DNA from: Adiantum capillus-veneris
Lineage: Eukaryota > Streptophyta > Polypodiopsida > Polypodiales > Pteridaceae
Length of the DNA stretch: 64,000 nucleotides
NCBI GenBank assembly: GCA_014529385.2
Contig: CM043952.1
Location: 57,511,119 to 57,575,118 of the forward strand
Direction: 5' to 3'
Of this stretch, positions 42,586 through 54,704 are shown one piece after another. The notes beneath the pieces were generated by a model, which was given only the letters and a program-made list of their open reading frames with translations, ran no database searches and was not told where the DNA came from. The stretch's first letter is position 1, and every line of letters begins with the position of its first letter. The position numbers and the translations under genes were made by a program.

Positions 42586-45448
42586 TTGGCAGAAGCCTTC
42601 TCAATCTTTTCCCTGTTGTTGTGTGTTAGAGGTAAAGCTACTGGTTTCACCTTCTTTGCTACACTCTTGTATTTAGTTTCAACATGGACTTCTGGGCCAA
42701 CTGTTTGCTCAAAACATTGGTTTTATTTAAAGGCTTCTATGACTCGATACATTTCCATAGAGCATACTTCCACAACTTCATTTTCAAGATGCAAACTAGA
42801 CTCCATTATAGCATCAAGCTCACCCATAGTATCTACAAAAGAAACTTGCTCACACAAACCAAAAACATTTTTAGTAGGCTCTAGCACCCCACCCTCTTTT
42901 ATGCCTATTTTTACATTATGTACATATTGTCTCTCACATCTCTTCAAATCTTCAAGTTTTGTAAAATATACTGATCCATTTCTTGTTACCAAGGAGCCCA
43001 TTGAGAAAGTTTCACTTATTTTTGGATCAAGCAAGACCCTTTCTCTTTTTGTACCACTGCAATCCCGCTTTACAATGGTACTTGGCCAAAATCCATCATT
43101 TCCCTATGGTCTTGAAATTCTTTGCTCACCTTTGGTAGAGGATGATCTCTAAGGTTGTCACAATGTTTTTCATGGTTTACACAAACTGTGAGGAATTGGA
43201 CAACACGTTTACCATCTTTGCTTCATATCCTGGCATAAACTGAACCATCGTCCATTACCTTTGTTTCCATTCGAACTCCCACAATGTAGGGCTATCCAAG
43301 GATGAGATGATATGAAGATGTATCCTGTACAAAGAAGTTTTGGTCAATTTTTACATCACCTATTGTCACCTTCACAACTGGACATGCTGCATACAATTCA
43401 TCGGATGAATTGTTTGCCACTTTCACCATCCAACCATGATCTGTGTCCATCGGCCATTTACACTTGTTGTAGAGACTCTTTGACATTATGTTTATTTTTG
43501 AACCATGGTCAATCAAGGCAACAAATGGCTCTTCAAGGTCACCTACCTTGACCAAAGTTTCTGTAGTAGCCCTTTCCCAGTGACTTCGTGAATAGTAGCT
43601 CCTAGGAATAGCTTCAACTTCTTAATCATCATTTGAGAAATGCACCTGCTTCACTCTCTAACTAGATTGGTAGCATCCTACCACACCTCCATCATCCTCC
43701 TTATTTTGCAAATGCATCCCTTGTGTCTTCAAGATTTTTCCTTCAACTTGTGGAGACGAGAAACTTCAACAAGAGTTTGCCTCTTTCTCTTGATGATGTC
43801 AATGATCTCCTCATGGAATTCACTCTTTGCAATGCCAAAAACTTCTCTCAGAGTAAACTCAATCTTTCTATTCAAAATCCTATCCTCCAATACTTTCTTT
43901 AAATCTGTAGCAAACTCAATATCAGATTGTAGTTTATAAGTTGGGCCTTTTGTCTTACCTTTTGTTGGCTCTTTCTTCTTTCTTACTGTAGACTCCTCCA
44001 TGAGTACTTCAGGTGGAGATGCTCCTTGTGTTGGGGGTGTTTGGGAAGGCATTGAGTCACTTCTTTCCCCACTTCTAGAAGCTCTTTTTGATGGTCCTTC
44101 ATTAGCATTCTCACGTCTGCGCTTCTCTTCTACAATAGCCTCATTTTGTTGGCATTTTGTAATGTAGGTATGCACTGACAATGAGTCCACTATATCATTC
44201 CATCTTGTTTCTAGACGTATGCAATCACCTGCTTCATGTAGAATCTCTTTTGTAAGCTTTCCCTTTTTAGCTAATTGCATGACATTTGGGAAAATCTGAC
44301 CATGATGGTCACTCACCTCTTCATCACTAAGATGCTCAATTTTTACTCCATAAATAGCTGCCTCAACTGAAGTGGTGGCATGGTTAGTTACCATATCTTC
44401 AACTAAGGTTTGCATTCCCCCCTTCCCCAAGTTAGTTCTCAAGGGTAGACCTATCTCTCTTAAGTGGATTTTACCATCCTTAAAAAAGACAACATCTTTT
44501 GTCAAAGCATTACTGATACTATCACAATTCCTTCTTACATGGTCTGTACTATCACACCAAATGCATCTATTAACAAACCCTTCTTTGGGCTGTTATCTTT
44601 GCCTAGGAAGTGGCCCTGATGGTTGGCCTTTTTCTTCAATCTTTTCAAGCTTCACCTTCAAGTCACGCATTCCCTTCACAAGCTCATCTACCATAGACTC
44701 ATCAAACTTAGGAGCTATAAAAGTAGGCTTTACCATTTTGTCAGAAGTTGAAGTGGAAGGACTTGTAGTGTTTACTACCATCTTGTCCCTTGCTCTCTGT
44801 CATTTGGCAAGCAGTGAGACATCACCTTCAACTTCATTCCAGTAGGTCTCTAGTCCTTGCTTAGCATATTTATCTTCAAGAAAAAGCTCCAAATTTTCTT
44901 GAAAATGTTTACCTGCAGCTTGTAAGAAAAGATTTGTCTTTTCTGCATCGAGTGTGGCCCTTTCTGTCCTAATGAGTTGTGTATAGTGCCACTCAAATTC
45001 CCTAAGTAGCTCTGTTATTGATAGTCCTTGATTTGGCTTAACTACCCATTCTAAGAATATTATTTTGTTCACTCTCTCAGAGTCCTCCATGAAATATTCC
45101 TCCTTTAAAGCTACTTTGAGATCTTCCTAGTTTCTCCCATGCCCATCTTTAATTGCCCTAACATATTCTCTAATTTCTAGAGCAACAACTAGCTCAAAGA
45201 TTTGAATCATCTCACCTTATGACACGCGATGAATCTCCATCTCCTTCACATAATCGCGTAAGTATTGGTTACATCTTTTCCATTGAACTAATCCATTCTA
45301 TTGATGACCGATTGTATGGCCTTGGTTGCTGAAATCTCCCTTCTTTCAATGGCATGTTATTGTTGCATGAACATTGCAAATGCTTGAAACATTTGCATTG
45401 TTGTTGGGTCAAATGCATACCTCGTTTCTCAACATGATCACCCATGGT
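42586..45448 (-). pseudogene. Gag-protease part of Ty3/gypsy element E
   Basis: Minus-strand frames: gag start MGDHVEKRG near 45448; 45090-44800 gag helices (ITELLREFEWHYTQLIR); a zinc knuckle CIWCDSTDHVRRNC near 44560 (CX2CX4HX4C); a 258-codon frame 44505-43729 of charged linker; the protease at 43555-43292 (ALIDHGSKINIMS...DQNFFVQ...YHLILG); and a further piece at 43034-42723. RT and integrase are absent, so the element is truncated after protease. The protease active site reads DHG rather than DSG/DTG. The style of gag and protease differs clearly from A, B and the nested element. Confidence 0.75.
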
Positions 45449-45597
45449 TACCCAAAAACTCTCACCCGGGAAGATTCGCATTGGGTTCACCAAAAATATG
45501 TTGAGAAATTTATGGTCTTGCCATGAAAGCACCGGGCTTTTGACTGTGAGAGTTTGTGAGAGAACTCCAAAAAACTATATGAAGGAGTTAAACCATA

Positions 45598-46620
45598 GAT
45601 ACCATGAAGTCTAGGGTTTGGAAGGAAGTGCAATCAAAGAAGCCCCACGCTTTCTCTCTTGCACTCACACACACAAAGAAAGAACACACAAGAGAATATC
45701 AAAACAACACAAAGATGAAAACATCAAAGCTATGGTCATATCGTATCATGAGTAATATGAAAGGGTTAATAGATGATTCAGTGGCATTCAATCTTTTCCG
45801 ATCAAACAAGCTACGAATTGTTCTTTGGAATTGTAGTTTTGTGCTTACCATAATATATATGTTTTGTCTAGTGATTGAGATTAATCGTGTGTACAAATCC
45901 TCTTGGTTCATAGCAAGATAACTACACTTACGTCAAAAGAAAAGTTATAGTCTATAAGAGGTAGTATGATGGGATCCGATGAAAGAAGTATTTCATTGAG
46001 CCTTTCTGGGCCAAAGAGAAACATTATACATTGTTGAAAGTGTGTTTTACGGCTAATCCATACATTAACTCTAATAGATTGCACAGAGTGGAAGCCATAG
46101 AAATTCTCATCATGTGGATTATTCATCTAGGATAACTCTAGTATGTGCACAATATAGATATGAGAGAAGACAAGAGAAGAGAATTTCCCTCCCAAGCCCT
46201 ATTCTTGCCTGTAGGCAATAAGGATACTACAAGGAGAGATGTACCTGTAGCAAGGAGAACCTAGAATGAATTTCTAAGAGTGAGACATATAGCTTTGGTT
46301 GGAGAGGGAGATGAGATTAGAGATATATATTGGACTAGAGGTGAAAAAGAAATCAACAAAATATCAAAGTAGAACACATCTTACTTGACAAACCCTTCGG
46401 GAGTTATTCACCATTTTTTATGGAGAGAGAAGACGAGGGAAGACTTCAAGCATTGATTGATGCACCAAGTTAAAGTCCTTCTTTGATTAAAGCTTATCTT
46501 CCAAGGATAGCTTACAAGAATGGCTAGTCTTCCTCTAGGAGTAAGTGTAGGCTTAGGCTTATATTTATGGCTAAGTACAATTAGGAATTACTACTCTCAC
46601 TCCCTCATGAATTCCTCTCA
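45598..46620 (-). mobile_element. PBS and 5' LTR of element E
   Basis: On the minus strand TGGTATC (45604-45598) follows directly after an LTR-type end TTCA at 45605, fitting a primer site for initiator tRNA-Met. The LTR therefore starts at 45605 on the plus strand (TGAAGTCTAGG). Its outer end is not determined. The sequence to about 46620 has no coding content. A GA/CA-rich stretch and a 212-bp duplication lie inside. Confidence 0.5.
45699..46126 (-). repeat. ~212-bp tandem duplication with paired small ORFs
   Basis: Two adjacent minus-strand frames (45911-45699, 70 codons; 46126-45908, 72 codons) align along their length: FQRTIRSLFDRKRLN with FQQCIMFLFGPERLN, then INPFILLMIRYDHSFDVFIF with SDPIILPLIDYNFSFDVSVV. 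The DNA unit is thus a diverged tandem duplicate of about 212 bases inside the presumed LTR of element E. Whether the frames are ever translated is doubtful. Confidence 0.5.
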
Positions 46621-47610
46621 TCAATAGCTTGAATGGTTTTCAAGGAAGAAGAGGTCCCCTTTTATAGGTGAAGGGAACCCCCAAGGGTTTACACAAGAAG
46701 GAGAAGAGCCAATGTGAACAGGAACTGGCAAAGTTTGAAATGAGCTAACCCCGCATGATGTGTCCAGACTGGGGTCCAATATTTTGATCATATCTCCTCA
46801 ACAGTGGCAACAATGACGGTAAAGTAAGAATATGACCCTTGAGATAAATAATAGAATGAGATAGAAAGCTTATTATTATACTTAGATATGCATATTTACA
46901 TTATAGAAAATATAATTATGTATCTAAAAAGTTGCAAGATAGATCTTGTAGCATGCATTCCCACTATGTACGTGTCACAGCACGACATCGAGAAATAGAG
47001 ATTATAATTAATTAAAAAATAAACAATTAATCTGATAAAATAGTGTCAATTATATATTTTAATAAAAAAGAGAAATGATTAAAAATTCAAAGAGAATAAA
47101 GTGCAATGAGTGCTATAATTTTTAAAAATAAAGTGCAATTAGTACTTTTACTTTGCTAGTTTAATTTTTTATCGTAATGATACAAAAAGATTAAAAAATG
47201 CTTATAAAACACATCCAAAAGTCCTACAAATAAATTATTCTAATTATTTAATTACATATTAATATAAAATATTCAATAGTAAATATTAAACAAAAGAAAA
47301 TTGTAAAAAAACAACAAAAGGATAAAAATAACATTATGTCTATCTAAGGGTAGAGAGGGGTGGTTTGTACCCCCCCCCGCTACCTTAGATACATTTGTAT
47401 CTACTTGAAATGACGTTACGCGGTGGTAATAGATGCAATAATACCCATGATAATATCCACGATAATCACTGGCGCCTAAAAAGAAAGAAGGGTAGAGTAT
47501 GTCGCATATTTACGACATACTTTGCCCTCTTTTTCTCCACCATCACACTTGCAACAAGCTTAACCTCCCTACTCCACCTCCCACACCCTCTACCTGTCCA
47601 TATCTTCCCT

Positions 47611-47613
<3 letters not shown>
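46621..47613. other. AT-rich non-coding sequence
   Basis: About 1 kb with very high AT content (46820-47330 in particular) and no gene. A short C8 run lies at 47371. Nothing else recognised. Confidence 0.5.

Positions 47614-47688
<75 letters not shown>
47614..47688. repeat. Compound (CT)n(CA)n microsatellite
   Basis: About 37 bases of CT followed by about 38 of CA. It gives rise to spurious Ser/Leu and Thr/His open frames. Confidence 0.95.
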
Positions 47689-47692
<4 letters not shown>

Positions 47693-47796
47693 CATATTTG
47701 GTCGTTTAAGAAGGTGCCTTCGAAGGAATTCTTATCGTGATCGGCACATGACGCTCAACCTAACGGTCAACCATATCTACAACTTAAGTTAATCAC

Positions 47797-47798
<2 letters not shown>

Positions 47799-47827
<29 letters not shown>
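47799..47827. repeat. Poly-C tract (29 C)
   Basis: An uninterrupted run of 29 cytosines. Length in the actual genome may differ because such runs are hard to sequence. Confidence 0.9.
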
Positions 47828-48036
47828 GAAGTGCATTGATACCTCATTCATTAGATCAATTGATGCAATATGGATTATTGTAAATGATTTTTTGATGTAG
47901 GCTGCTTACTGAAGTAGATAATTCTTCTTACGCATCATTGTAAACTTGTTTGCTTTGTTTGCAAATGGATTTCCTTAATAGATATGTTTGCAAAAAATTC
48001 TGAGAGAAATGGAAAAAGAAATAGTTTGAAGTAAAA

Positions 48037-48040
<4 letters not shown>

Positions 48041-48109
<69 letters not shown>

Positions 48110-48160
48110 GAGATAAATAGAGAAAGAGAGGCAGAGAGAGATAGAGTGAGAGGGGGGAGG

Positions 48161-48228
<68 letters not shown>

Positions 48229-48250
48229 GGGGGGGGGGGAAAGAGAGTAT

Positions 48251-48309
<59 letters not shown>

Positions 48310-48370
48310 TAGAGGGGGAGAGACAGATAGAGAGGGAAAGAGAGAGAGAAGGATAGATAGAGTATGTCAT
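48041..48370. repeat. Compound (GA)n/(GATA)n microsatellite, ~330 bp
   Basis: Long GA runs (48043-48107, 48190-48225, 48262-48305) alternate with GATA runs (48161-48190, 48250-48262) and a G tract at 48228-48239. All long Ser/Leu open frames on the minus strand here are artefacts of this repeat. Confidence 0.95.
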
Positions 48371-50040
48371 TTGTGCATGTGAGCTTGCAAGTAAGTAAAG
48401 AGCTTGATGATCGTAAGCGAAGCCACCATTTTGTGGGGTGCGTCATGCGAGAGTGCAGAGGATTCTATGAGTGCTTTAAAAAATATCTTTTTTAGGTTCC
48501 CAAGATGGAGTTTAGAACGCCCTTCTCTCTACCTTCTCTATCTTTCTCTCACTCTGTTATATGTCTCTCTCTTTATCCCTCTCTTTCTCTCTATGGATGC
48601 GGCATTAGGTTGGAAAGCTTTCAACACACACTACCTCGGAATGGAGGCAGGAAGTACCTCAGTAGCTGCTGTGAAGAGATGTTGCACAAGAAGCACAATA
48701 AAGAATCTCTTCTTCAAAGCACTCTACAGAGAAAGAAACACTTTTGCAATGTGCACAACACAAAACGATGTCTATATCATGTAATTGTATATACTTAATT
48801 GCAGAGTGTATGTAATTGTATATACTTAAATTATAGGGGGGGTGTACGTATATATTTGTTTATGCATGTATGTAGGCACTAAGTATGGGAGCATACCACC
48901 GAAGTTAGACGTTTCCTCTTGTGTATAGTCCTTTTTTAATCGTGGCGTTGCAGTCATTGATCCACTCATGGATGGATAACCGCAACGTACCTTTGGCTCT
49001 ACCACGGTTGAGACTATGTTGATATCTAAAGAGGTGCGATTTGACCTTTGGCACTACTAGCCCCTGCTTAGGTGGCAATATGACAGATGCGGAGTGGGAG
49101 TGGGCAATGCAAGAAAATAGCGATCAAGCTGCAATGGGCTCATCCTACAGACAACAACGAGAATCTCGGACAAGATAAACTCCCACGTACTACGGCTAGG
49201 GAGGCAAAGCAACATGGAAGGACAAATATGTAAGATTGGTTTACAACCTAAATCGGTGATTATAAAGATTATAGTTGATGATTTGTTATTGTTATTGCGG
49301 ACTTAGAAAAATAGCACTCTTAGTTAACCAACCAGAGCGATGGTCAATTTTTGGGAGCGACATACAAAATTTGAAACTTGGCGATGGTTATTCAAGAACA
49401 ACCACATCTCTCGTGAGCAATTCGATGCAGCAATTTGATTACTACAAGCGATAAGTTTAAACAAATAATTTTGCGTCAATTGTTTTGAGCTATGGATATT
49501 TGTTTAATTTGGTTTGGGTTTATGTAGAGTCACCGTGATCAAACCTGTGTGTGCGTGTGGACGACGATGAGGAGGAGGAGGATTAAATAGAAAAATATTT
49601 GTCCAAACTTTCATAAAGTCCCAATGTGGCACAATGTATATACAACTATTTTCATTTTATTTGTAACTTTTTTAAATAGTTGATCTTCTACACATTAAAT
49701 TGTCAAGGTAAAGTAAATTTAATTTCAATTTTTTGTTTTTTCTTTATCCTCTTTCAAAAAACAATTGATGTTTCATATGTTTTACGTAGGCCAAAAATAA
49801 AGGTACTCATTTGGGCCACCCAATTTTGGGTATCCCACATGAGCACCTTTATTTTTGAATAGGCATTTAGCAATAATATACGTGGTACTAACAGTGGGAA
49901 TGCACACATTAATAGTCGTGGATATATATACGCGACTCTTATCGCGTATATTGTTGTTTAACCACTACCACACTTTTTTCGTTGCTATTGTCGCAAATGC
50001 AATATTTTTCTTTCTATTTTCCTTTGTTTTTCCACGGCAA
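48371..50040. other. Non-coding sequence with one strong hairpin
   Basis: No convincing gene. At 49792-49857 two 19-base arms (CAAAAATAAAGGTACTCAT and ATGAGCACCTTTATTTTTG) pair with one mismatch around a 28-base loop. The rest has short open frames without coding character. Confidence 0.5.
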
Positions 50041-50956
50041 TGCTAGCAGTTGTGGAATGCTCCTCTTATAGTGTATGCATACAATAATATTGTCCATCAA
50101 TGCTAGTGGTTATGGAATGCTCCTCTTATCGTGTATGCGTACAATAATATTGTCCATACTACTATGAGAAAGGAACCTTTTGAGATCATAGAGGGAAGAC
50201 CTAAAAGTCCCTTGCTACTTAAAGTACATGGGAAGATCATCGCTGCCGATGGATTAAGGAGGCTATATCCATCTCTCAACAAAGGAAAAAATGTGTCGTT
50301 GACAAGCACAGAAGGGCCTTAATGTTCAATGAAAATTATTGGGTATTACTTAAGTTTTACAAGGCTCGATTGAGGCAAATGACGGGCAAAAATCCTACGG
50401 GCCATCAAAAGTATTATGATAAACTAGCAAAAAGATACTATGGTCCTTTTCAAATCTTGAATCCAATGACATGGCTTATCATCTTAGATTGCCCAACCAT
50501 TGGCTCATACACAATGCTTTTCGTGTGAGCCTACTTACGCCCTACAAAGGAGAGCCACCAAAAGAACCAATTATTGAAGACCCTTTACAAATCAAAGACT
50601 AAGAAGAGATGCTACAACCTAAAGCTATCCTTCAGCATAAGGACAAGGTACTATGACATGGTAAGATTATCCGACGATATCTTATTAAGTTCAAAAATTA
50701 TCCTTTTGAAGATGCTAGATGGATACAAGGAATATAGCTTAAGGATAGTATGAACCTTGTCAATGCTTACAATGCTACATTAGAGTAAGAAAATGTACAT
50801 GTTTCCTTTAAATGATCAATGTTTTTTTCTTCAAGACAATTCTCTTTTTATTGTGCACAAATTTAAGTAGTATGCATGCTTTATTAGTAGAATCATGTTT
50901 GTGTTGACGACGTCTCTCAAAACACCAGGTAGAAATTGTCACTCTACTTTTGAACT
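50041..50956 (+). pseudogene. Partial, degraded copy of family C integrase C-terminus
   Basis: It starts with a 60-bp direct tandem duplication (50041-50100 and 50101-50160: ATGCTCCTCTTAT...AATAATATTGTCCAT). From 50155 to 50790 it parallels the 3' end of the intact family C pol (EIIEGRPKSPLLLKVHGKI, KNPTGHQKYY, chromodomain region), followed by the same 3' non-coding sequence as at 52646-52800. Several stops (for example near 50280, 50600 and 50655) and a ~50-bp internal deletion mark it as dead. It abuts the next copy head to tail near 50950. Confidence 0.8.
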
Positions 50957-52645
50957 AAGATACACTACCTATTGGGGACTCCATTTATCCTACGAACCGA
51001 CCACCAAAGTCTCAAGTATTTCATGACGCAAACCAAACTTTCCGACAAACAAATGAGGTGGGCAAATTTTCTTTTGCAATTTAATTTCCATATTGCTCAC
51101 ATAGCTGGTAAGCACAATCAAGTTACTGATGCACTTTCACGACGACCAAAAGTTAATGCGGTGTCTATAGCTACTCACAATGATCTATCCTATATGATAG
51201 ATGAGTATGCTACTGACCCTGACTTTAGAGACATAATGTCAGCCCTTGCTTTGGGGAAGAAAGAGGAACCATTCACCTTGCAGGATGGTTATCTTCTCCA
51301 CGGCAATAGGCTATGTGTTACCCAGTCCCCTCGTGAGAATGTTATGTATGAATCCCATGCTCCTCCATATGCAAGGCATAGAGGTATTCAACCTACTCTC
51401 CGAGGAGTAGAGACGTATTTCTATTGGCCTACCATGAAAGTGGACATACAAGAGTATGTTTCAAAATGTGTAGTATGCCAAAAGACCGAGTATGATAGAG
51501 GGAAGCAACCTGGATTACTCCAGCCATTGCCTATTCCAAATTCACCATGGGAGAGCATATCCATGGATTTCATCTTTGGATTACCCAAGTCTATCCATGG
51601 GAATACAGGAATATGGACAATAGTCGATAGGTTTAGCAAGCAAGCACATTTTATTCCTGTCAAAAAGACTATTAAGGCACATCAAATGGCAACTCTCTTC
51701 ATATCTCAGATTTTCAAGCACCATGGATTACCCACATCCATCGTGTCAGATAGAGATCCTAGAATGACCAATAATTTCTGGAAAGGTCTCTTTGAAAATC
51801 TAGGAACAAGATTGAATTTCTCTTCGGCCTATCACCCACAAACGGATGGCCAAAGTGAGATAGCCAATCTTACGATACTCGATCTACTCAAGAATTATGT
51901 TACCGAAGTAGATCAACGCTTACAATGGGAAAAGTATTTACCTCTAGTAAAGTATACCTACAATAATACTGTACATACTTCTACGGGGAAAGCACCTTTC
52001 GAGATCATAGAGGGAAGACCTAAAAGTCCCTTGCTACTCAAAGTACATGGGAAGATCTTTGCCACCTATGAGTATAGCCGTGACCTACAAGAATCTTTTC
52101 AAAAGATTAGGGAGGCTATAGCCATCTCTCAACAAAGGCAAAAATCTGCTGCTGATAAGCACAAAAGAGCCTTAATGTTCAAAGAAAATGATTGGGTCTT
52201 ACTCAAGTTTCCTAAGGCTCGATTAAGGCAAACGACGGGCAAAAATCCTACGGGCCATCAAAAGTATTATGCTAAACTAACAAAAAGATACTATGGTCCT
52301 TTCCAAATCTTGAAGCCCATCAATGAGACGGCTTATCAACTCAAGTTTCCCAACCATTGGCTTATACACAATGCCTTTCATGTAAGCCTACTTAAGCCCT
52401 ACAAAGGAGAGCCACCAACTGAACCAATTATTGAAGACCCTCCCGAAGTTGAAGACCAAGAAGAGGTGCTACAACCCGAAGCTGTCCTTCGTCATGAAGA
52501 CAAGGTACTACGACATGGTAAGATAATCCGACCGTATCTTATTAAGTTCAAAAATTATCCTTTTGAAGATGCTAAATGGATGCAAGGAGTACAACTTAAG
52601 GATAGTATGAACCTTGTCAATGCTTACAATGCTACATTAGAGTAA
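50957..52645 (+). CDS. Family C chromovirus pol, 3' half: RNase H, integrase, chromodomain
   Basis: An open frame of about 560 codons begins inside RNase H (HYLLGTPFILRTDHQSLKYF) and lacks gag, protease and RT, so the copy is 5'-truncated. In order: RNase H end to about residue 60; H2C2 zinc-binding segment (HAPPYARHRGIQPTLRG...CVVCQ, 127-167); integrase core with MDFIFGLPKS, IVSDRDPRMTN and YHPQTDGQSE (all three DDE residues present); C-terminal barrel (YYGPFQILKPI); and a chromodomain-like end (YLIKFKNYPFEDAKWMQG, about 525-545). The frame is entirely free of stops, unlike every other pol in the window. No ATG marks the real start, since the true start lay far upstream. Confidence 0.9.
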   Translation, partial: KIHYLLGTPFILRTDHQSLKYFMTQTKLSDKQMRWANFLLQFNFHIAHIAGKHNQVTDALSRRPKVNAVSIATHNDLSYMIDEYATDPDFRDIMSALALGKKEEPFTLQDGYLLHGNRLCVTQSPRENVMYESHAPPYARHRGIQPTLRGVETYFYWPTMKVDIQEYVSKCVVCQKTEYDRGKQPGLLQPLPIPNSPWESISMDFIFGLPKSIHGNTGIWTIVDRFSKQAHFIPVKKTIKAHQMATLFISQIFKHHGLPTSIVSDRDPRMTNNFWKGLFENLGTRLNFSSAYHPQTDGQSEIANLTILDLLKNYVTEVDQRLQWEKYLPLVKYTYNNTVHTSTGKAPFEIIEGRPKSPLLLKVHGKIFATYEYSRDLQESFQKIREAIAISQQRQKSAADKHKRALMFKENDWVLLKFPKARLRQTTGKNPTGHQKYYAKLTKRYYGPFQILKPINETAYQLKFPNHWLIHNAFHVSLLKPYKGEPPTEPIIEDPPEVEDQEEVLQPEAVLRHEDKVLRHGKIIRPYLIKFKNYPFEDAKWMQGVQLKDSMNLVNAYNATLE

Positions 52646-53003
52646 GAAAATGTACAACTCTCTTTTAAATGACTCATGTTTTTGTCTTATAAGACTAATC
52701 CTCTTTAATTGTGCACAAATTTAACTAGTATGCATGCTTAGAATCATGTTTGTGATGACGACGTCTCTCAAACACCAAGTAGAATTTGTCACTCTACTTT
52801 GGGAGAATGAAATGGACTAAAGAGCAGACATGCTTGCGGCAGCTATGTCTCCCAAGCACCAAATGGATTAGTCATCCATCTTGGAAAGATGTCGTAGGGT
52901 AAAAAAGGGATCCTCTACCCCCTAAGTACGATTGACTAATGAATAAGGCTTTATCCCTTCTACCTCATAGTCAAGGATGACTATGATTTCAAGAGAGAGG
53001 TAA
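52646..53003 (+). other. 3' non-coding region and polypurine tract of family C
   Basis: About 340 bases of non-coding sequence follow the pol stop. The tract CAAGAGAGAGGTAA (52990-53003) lies directly before the LTR, where plus-strand DNA synthesis of the element would be primed. Confidence 0.7.
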
Positions 53004-53584
53004 TGTCATAAAATCTAATATCTAACCAACCCAAATGATTTTCTCATATTAAATTGATCACGTAATGTGGGAGAATAAATGGGAACAAGTGTTAAGATAT
53101 AGATATGTGCTTATAGATCTATCTCAACACAGGGCCAATAGTAAAGGGGCCCAAATGGGAGATGGCCTATCAAGAGCAAGGCTAACCAATGGAGCATAAG
53201 ACCTTAGGGTTAGCTTCATTGAAGACCTCCAATAATGTGTGTAAAAGTCCTTTGACCTTAGGTAAGCTAGGGCTGAGCTTGAGGTGGGAACCCGGCCCAA
53301 GCTCAAGGTGCTTGTCGTGCTTGTCCTGCTTGAGGTGCTTGTCATGCTTGAGGTGCTTGATTAAGATTCTTGAGGTGCTTGACTGGCTCCATGCTTTAGG
53401 TGCTTGACTTGGTGCATGATTAAGGTGCTTGAGGTGCCTTGAGAAGCTTGCCTGAGATGCTTGTGGGAACACCCCCTACTTCAAGTGCTTAGTCATGCTT
53501 GATGACTAAGGGGCTTGCTCATCCAAAGTCAAAAATATCCCTACAAGGAGGGGGGCGAGCCTACAAGGGGGGGGGATGAGAGAG

Positions 53585-53627
<43 letters not shown>

Positions 53628-54662
53628 GGGAAGCCCCAGCTTGAAGAGGCAGCAAGGACACTTGTCAAGTTCCTCCCTATGTTGCCATCATGGTGTGCCT
53701 GAAGCCTATTGGTTGGCCACCCAAGGGGTCCAATGATAATTTAGGATATTTAATTAATTGATTTTACATTTATCAAGTCCTCTCTCTCAAAGGGGAAAGG
53801 GGGACACTTGTCCCAAGGCTACCCATGTTGCTTGTAATGGCTCCTGCTTGTGATTGGCTAGGCCTGGAGGGGTCCAATGAGCTTCAAGCATGAGCTACAA
53901 GGGGGGGTCGACCCAAGAAATCTAGGGGGGTGCTTAGGGGGGTGCTTAGGGGGGTTTAATCACCCACACACACTCACAAACACTCTCATTGTGTACTATG
54001 CAAAGTGCAAGAACTCCCTCTCCTTCTCCAAGGAAGTAGAGGTTGAGAGCCTACACCAACACTCTTGGCTATGGAGTGCAAATCCATCCAAGAGCCATGA
54101 TTCAATGCTTGAGCTTGACATCTATTTCTTCTTCATTACTATGCTATTATGTATGCTAGCACAAGAGTTATGATAAGTGAGGAACCAGCTCTTTCTCGTA
54201 TGAAATGTTTCTTCTTCCTCTTCCCTACCCTCATTCCCTGCTAGCTCTCTCCACCTTCGAAGGTGTTTGAGGTCTTGGGACTGAGGCTTGGTATAGTTAA
54301 AGCTTTCTTCAAGTTTAGGTTATGCTATGATGGTGATGCATGAAGCTTTCCATCTTCATTGCTTCACCTAGGTCACAAGGAACACAAAGAATGTATTGTA
54401 ACAAGTCTCTCTTTATGGGGGAAATCATAATACAAATGCCTATTGGAGGGGGGACCGGCTCCACATAAATCCGGTCCTCAACTGTTGTCATGTTCTCTAA
54501 ATTCTCTCTCTTGCAAAAGTATTGTCCATGCCAAGTTAACTAATTGCTATAATTATGTTGCTATCTTCAATTATGTCTACCGGCTATGCTCACAAAATCA
54601 TTTCTTGAAAGTACTCTCATTAAATTCCGCTACTCTCAAATTGAATAGGCAAATTCCATTAC

Positions 54663-54663
<1 letters not shown>
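53004..54663 (+). mobile_element. Complete 3' LTR of family C (1,660 bp)
   Basis: It begins TGTCATAAAATC directly after the polypurine tract and ends ATTCCATTACA. It matches the minus-strand LTR at 24678-28382 in order over its full length, apart from the 2.1-kb insertion there. It contains repeats of the type GAGGTGCTTG at 53320-53440 and a (CA)n tract at 53585-53626. The expected 5-bp target duplication after 54663 cannot be tested because the 5' LTR is not in the window. Confidence 0.85.
53585..53626. repeat. (CA)n microsatellite
   Basis: About 42 bases of CA inside the family C LTR. The corresponding part of the other LTR (near 27895) has only a short GT-rich stretch. Confidence 0.95.

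Positions 54664-54704
<41 letters not shown>

Noticed and set aside
47928-48446. Long Ser/Leu-rich open frames on the minus strand
   Set aside because: They are translations of (GA)n/(GATA)n microsatellite.
48404-48784. 126-codon open frame after the GA/GATA repeat
   Set aside because: Composition is not coding-like and it contains CT-rich low-complexity sequence.
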